DNA of 9,184 bases, taken from assembly GCA_003448675.1 (NCBI GenBank), contig DLXZ01000207.1, positions 27,289 through 36,472 on the forward strand. Reading direction: 5' to 3'. This document shows, piece by piece, positions 6,517-9,184 of the stretch (position 1 is the first letter of the stretch; each line of letters starts with the position of its first letter). The stretch is from Porticoccaceae bacterium (GTDB lineage Bacteria > Pseudomonadota > Gammaproteobacteria > Pseudomonadales > Porticoccaceae). The notes beneath the pieces are model-generated. The model ran no database searches. It was not told the origin of the DNA and worked only from the letters and a program-made list of their open reading frames with translations. A program made the translations under genes and the position numbers.

Positions 6517-7414
6517 AGCGCTCAGAGAGACCGTAAACATAACTGGTTAACAGCCGGATTTTACTGGTGCGTAGCATCTTGTCCTGGGCGGGCATATTGC
6601 CCTGGCGACCGCTACGAATACTGGTCTTTATCATTTCCGGTGAACCACCATACAACCAGATATCGTCGCTTAAATCCGGCGCCCCGAGAGCCACGTTGCC
6701 GCTGGCGTCGGCACCATGACAACCGGCACAAAAACCCGCGAATTTCTGCTCGCCAGCCGTAGCCAGGGCTTCATCGTGATCTCGACCACCCAATTTGAAC
6801 AGGTATTCCGTGACCTCGCTAACACCTGCTTCACCAAGGGCCGCTCCCCAACCTGGCATAACACCCCGGCGTCCGTGTCTGATGGATGTCTCAATGGCTT
6901 GCGGTGTATTCCCGTATAGCCAGTCATCATCGGTGAGGTCGGGAAAGCCGTAAGCCCCGCCGCCATCACTACCGTGACACACCGCGCAGTTATTACCGAA
7001 CAGGCGGCGACCGATTTTGAAGGCTGCGGGATTGGCAGCCAGTTCTTCTATGGACTGTCCCTCGAATTTGGCATAGACCGCCTCAAACCGTTCGTCGGCC
7101 CGTGCCTCCTGCTGCTGCCACTGGCTAATGGAGGTCCATCCCAGCAGGCCTGGAAAGTTACCGAGCCCCGGGTAGAGCACCACGTAGACAAAAGAAAACA
7201 CCACGCTGCCAATAAACATCTTGAACCACCAGGCTGGCAGGGGGTTGTCATATTCTTCAATACCGTCATAGACATGGCCGGTCTTGGGTGTGCCATCTTC
7301 CACTTCCTGATCATCACGCAGCACCACTTTGCGATTGGCAATCAATACCCAGCATACGCCGATTACCGTTCCCACAAACAATATGATGACCCACCAGCTC
7401 CAGAATGTGCTCAT
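6515..7414 (-). CDS. ccoP: CcoP, dihaem cytochrome c subunit of cbb3 oxidase
   Basis: A 299-residue membrane-anchored dihaem cytochrome c. The FixP N-terminal domain has two helices (about 6-25 and 62-82) joined by a loop with GIEEYDNPLPAWW (51-63), a signature of CcoP. Two periplasmic cytochrome c domains follow. Haem 1 binds at C143-A-V-C146-H147 with M186 (GVMPGWG) as likely axial ligand. Haem 2 binds at C229-A-G-C232-H233 with M274 (GNMPAQ). CcoP takes electrons from donor cytochromes c and passes them through CcoO to CcoN. Length matches the family (about 300). The ATG has an AAGGG site upstream and lies 15 nt after ccoQ. Confidence 0.97.
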   Translation of the reverse strand: MSTFWSWWVIILFVGTVIGVCWVLIANRKVVLRDDQEVEDGTPKTGHVYDGIEEYDNPLPAWWFKMFIGSVVFSFVYVVLYPGLGNFPGLLGWTSISQWQQQEARADERFEAVYAKFEGQSIEELAANPAAFKIGRRLFGNNCAVCHGSDGGGAYGFPDLTDDDWLYGNTPQAIETSIRHGRRGVMPGWGAALGEAGVSEVTEYLFKLGGRDHDEALATAGEQKFAGFCAGCHGADASGNVALGAPDLSDDIWLYGGSPEMIKTSIRSGRQGNMPAQDKMLRTSKIRLLTSYVYGLSER

Positions 7415-7429
7415 CGGTTTCTACCCTTG

Positions 7430-7669
7430 TCACTTGCCATCACGTTGGCTTGTCTCGGTTTTTCCCGGTGTCTCTAAGTGAGAGTCGCCATCCCCGTCAC
7501 TTTCTAAAGACCTCTCCTCATCGGCAAAAGGCAACAAAGCCGCTTCTTTGAACCGGGCTTTGTTGCGTCCGCTATAAGCCCAAAGGCAGATACCGACAAA
7601 AGCAATCATCGCCAGCACCGTCCCCAAGCCCGCTAAAAAGCCGCGATCAAACACTACCGTCTGTTCCAT
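7430..7669 (-). CDS. ccoQ: CcoQ, small membrane subunit of cbb3 oxidase
   Basis: A 79-residue protein with a single membrane helix (about 11-31), then a basic stretch (GRNKARFKEAA) and the conserved LPFADEE (46-52) typical of CcoQ/FixQ. CcoQ stabilises the interaction of CcoP with the CcoNO core. The tail after residue 53 is hydrophilic, rich in Ser, Asp, Glu and Lys, and longer than in many homologues. The position between ccoO and ccoP gives the standard ccoNOQP order. The ATG at 7669-7667 is preceded by an AGGT site. Confidence 0.92.
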   Translation of the reverse strand: MEQTVVFDRGFLAGLGTVLAMIAFVGICLWAYSGRNKARFKEAALLPFADEERSLESDGDGDSHLETPGKTETSQRDGK

Positions 7670-7733
7670 ACACTTACCTGTCGTTGTTTACCCCGCAGTT
7701 GAACCACTGCCGAATAACCGTCCTAACCGAGCA
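7670..7733 (-). other. ccoO-ccoQ intergenic spacer with a small hairpin
   Basis: This 64-nt spacer is one of the longest in an otherwise tightly packed cluster. It contains a 5-bp stem (GCAGT 7695-7699 with ACTGC 7706-7710) around a 6-nt loop. No T-tract follows on the minus strand, so it is not a terminator. A role in mRNA processing or stability is possible but not shown. Confidence 0.4.
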
Positions 7734-8348
7734 TCAGCGTTTCTGTTTAATTAATATGCCCAACTGCTGCATATAGGCAACCAGCGCATCCACTTCCTTA
7801 ACTTCACCCGAGGCAAAGGCCTGCGCGGCATTGGCGATATCTTCGTCGCTATAGGGCACACCGACATGGCGCAGGGCGGTCATTTTGGCGGCGGTTTGTT
7901 CGCCAGTTATCACGCTTTCAAATAACCAGGGAAAAGCAGGCATATTGGACAGCGGCACCACATCCCGGGGGTTGTAGAGATGAGCCCGGTGCCACTCATC
8001 ACTGTAACGCCCGCCCACCCGCGCCAGATCCGGCCCGGTGCGCTTGGAGCCCCATAGAAAGGGGTGCTCATAAAGCTGCTCCCCGGCGACGGTATAGTGG
8101 CCATAGCGCTCGGTTTCGGACCTGAAGGGACGCACCATCTGGGTATGGCAGACATGGCAGCCTTCGCGGATATAGATATCCCGCCCCTCCAGCACCAGGG
8201 CCGGCAGCGGTTTGAGCCCTTCGATGGGCGTGGTGGTGGATTTAATAAAAAACAGCGGAACAATCTGGGCAAGACCGCCAAAACTCAGGGCCACGAGCAC
8301 CAGGATAATCATCAGGCCAACGTTTTTCTCGACGACTTCATGCTTCAT
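7734..8348 (-). CDS. ccoO: CcoO, monohaem cytochrome c subunit of cbb3 oxidase
   Basis: A 204-residue membrane-anchored cytochrome c. One N-terminal helix (about 10-34) is followed by a periplasmic domain with C64-H-V-C67-H68 for covalent haem c and M136 (SNMPAFPWL) as likely axial ligand. The segments [24 protein letters not shown] (62-85) and [26 protein letters not shown] (95-120) are highly diagnostic of CcoO/FixO. It transfers electrons from CcoP to CcoN. Length is typical. The ATG overlaps the ccoN TGA by 4 nt and has a good GGGAG Shine-Dalgarno (8356-8360) 7 nt upstream, directly next to a strong hairpin in the end of ccoN. Confidence 0.98.
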   Translation of the reverse strand: MKHEVVEKNVGLMIILVLVALSFGGLAQIVPLFFIKSTTTPIEGLKPLPALVLEGRDIYIREGCHVCHTQMVRPFRSETERYGHYTVAGEQLYEHPFLWGSKRTGPDLARVGGRYSDEWHRAHLYNPRDVVPLSNMPAFPWLFESVITGEQTAAKMTALRHVGVPYSDEDIANAAQAFASGEVKEVDALVAYMQQLGILIKQKR

Positions 8349-9184
8349 GACTGTGCTCCCGCCGGCGTGGACGCCGGCGTTTTGTCAGGCCGGGGAGGCA
8401 CTTCGCCGCAGCACGTCCTCCATACATTAAAGGCCATGACCAACATGCCGAGGAAGAACATCGCGCCGCCAATCAATCGCACATAGTAACCGGGCATACT
8501 CGCCTCAATGGACTCGGCGAAGGTATAAGTCAAAGTGCCATCAACATTAAACGCTCGCCACATCAGTCCCTGCGCAATACCGTTAACCCACATGGAGGCG
8601 ATATAAAGCACCGTGCCCATGGTCGCCAGCCAGAAGTGCAGATTGATGAGACGGATGCTGTACATCTTGGGTTTGCCAAATAACAGCGGTATCAGGTGAT
8701 ACATGCAGCCAATGGAAATCATTCCCACCCAACCCAGGGCACCGGAATGGACGTGACCAATGGTCCAGTCGGTATTGTGGGAAAGCGCGTTCACGGTTTT
8801 AATCGACATCATCGGCCCCTCAAAGGTCGACATGCCGTAGAAGGACAGGGACACCACCAAAAAACGCAAGGTGGGGTCGGTCCGCAATTTGTCCCAGGCG
8901 CCGGACAGGGTCATGATGCCGTTAATCATGCCGCCCCAGGAGGGAGCGAACAAAATCAGCGACATCACCATGCCCAGACTTTGAGCCCAGTCAGGAAGGG
9001 CCGAATAATGCAGGTGGTGGGGCCCAGCCCAGATGTATACCGCCACCAGCGCCCAGAAATGCACAATCGAAAGACGGTAGGAATAAACCGGGCGCCCCGC
9101 CTGCTTGGGTACGAAGTAATACATCATGCCCAGAAAGCCCGCGGTCAGATAAAAGCCCACGGCGTTATGCCCGTACCACCACTG
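8345..9184 (-). CDS. ccoN: CcoN, catalytic subunit of cbb3 oxidase (5' end outside window)
   Basis: The frame runs off the right edge and gives the C-terminal 279 residues of about 475. Bases 9161-9184 continue it as QWWYGHNA; the GTG at 9160-9158 is internal, not a start. Numbering the fragment from this Q, H6 (WYGH) and H56-H57 (GPHH) are the CuB ligands, and Y50 (YIWAG) is the tyrosine cross-linked to the first CuB His. E122 (STFEGP) is the conserved Glu, and H144/H146 (IGHVH) bind haem b3 and low-spin haem b. All these spacings match Pseudomonas stutzeri CcoN (H207, Y251, H257/258, E323, H345, H347), so the site looks fully functional. The protein reduces O2 to water and pumps protons. 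The extreme C-terminus is Pro/Thr/Ala-rich. The stop overlaps the ccoO start. Confidence 0.98.
   Translation of the reverse strand, partial: QWWYGHNAVGFYLTAGFLGMMYYFVPKQAGRPVYSYRLSIVHFWALVAVYIWAGPHHLHYSALPDWAQSLGMVMSLILFAPSWGGMINGIMTLSGAWDKLRTDPTLRFLVVSLSFYGMSTFEGPMMSIKTVNALSHNTDWTIGHVHSGALGWVGMISIGCMYHLIPLLFGKPKMYSIRLINLHFWLATMGTVLYIASMWVNGIAQGLMWRAFNVDGTLTYTFAESIEASMPGYYVRLIGGAMFFLGMLVMAFNVWRTCCGEVPPRPDKTPASTPAGAQS
8361..8378 (-). repeat. GC-rich inverted repeat at the end of ccoN, next to the ccoO ribosome binding site
   Basis: GCCGGCGT (8361-8368) and ACGCCGGC (8371-8378) are perfect inverted copies, able to form a stem of 7-8 GC-rich pairs with a tiny loop. In the mRNA this hairpin ends exactly where the GGGAG Shine-Dalgarno of ccoO begins (8360-8356). 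In the coding frame it arises from a repeated Thr-Pro-Ala. There is no T-tract on the minus strand, so it is not a terminator. Confidence 0.65.

Noticed and set aside
969..9184. A novel multi-gene system within the long minus-strand cluster
   Set aside because: Every gene matches a known cbb3 oxidase structural or assembly component in its usual order, with catalytic and cofactor residues intact where expected. No CRISPR array, transposase, integrase or toxin-antitoxin pair is seen.

Overview
The window holds the 3' two thirds of a cytochrome cbb3 oxidase gene cluster. It is transcribed entirely on the minus strand, so it reads right to left: ccoN (truncated by the right edge), ccoO, ccoQ, ccoP, ccoG, ccoH (fixH), ccoI, ccoS and a COG2836-type TauE/SafE (UreH_2-like) membrane protein. 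Gene order, high similarity to known cbb3 subunits and moderate-to-high GC point to a gammaproteobacterium, perhaps a marine Cellvibrionales- or Oceanospirillales-like aerobe. The genus is not resolvable from the sequence alone.

Region by region: 8345-9184 is the C-terminal 279 residues of the catalytic subunit CcoN. 7734-8348 (ccoO), 7430-7669 (ccoQ) and 6515-7414 (ccoP) complete the structural operon. 5091-6503 (ccoG), 4487-5071 (ccoH), 1932-4490 (ccoI) and 1636-1866 (ccoS) are the assembly and copper-supply genes. 969-1643 is the TauE/SafE-like protein. Spacing is tight, with 4-nt ATGA overlaps at ccoN/ccoO and ccoH/ccoI and an 8-nt overlap at ccoS/tauE-like. This suggests one or two transcripts with translational coupling. 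The main promoter should lie beyond the right edge.

To the left, 823-968 is an intergenic region with a perfect FNR/Anr box (TTGAT-CAGT-ATCAA) placed at about -41.5 to -42.5 from a plausible -10 element. It faces a separate minus-strand gene for a five-helix Yip1-family membrane protein (223-822). The first 18 bases fit the 3' end of a plus-strand tRNA, most likely tRNA-Asn, followed by a strong hairpin/T-tract terminator at 34-63 that can work in both directions. Bases 64-222 hold no convincing gene.

Together the genes encode a high-affinity terminal oxidase (CcoNOQP) and its maturation machinery. CcoG and CcoI handle copper reduction and transport, CcoH and CcoS assist assembly and cofactor insertion, and the TauE/SafE-like protein is a candidate metal or thiol transporter. 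The hemN and fnr/anr genes that often follow this cluster in gammaproteobacteria are absent here. I see no novel multi-gene system. The best leads are the oxygen-regulated promoter in front of the uncharacterised Yip1 gene and the Cys/His-motif membrane protein.
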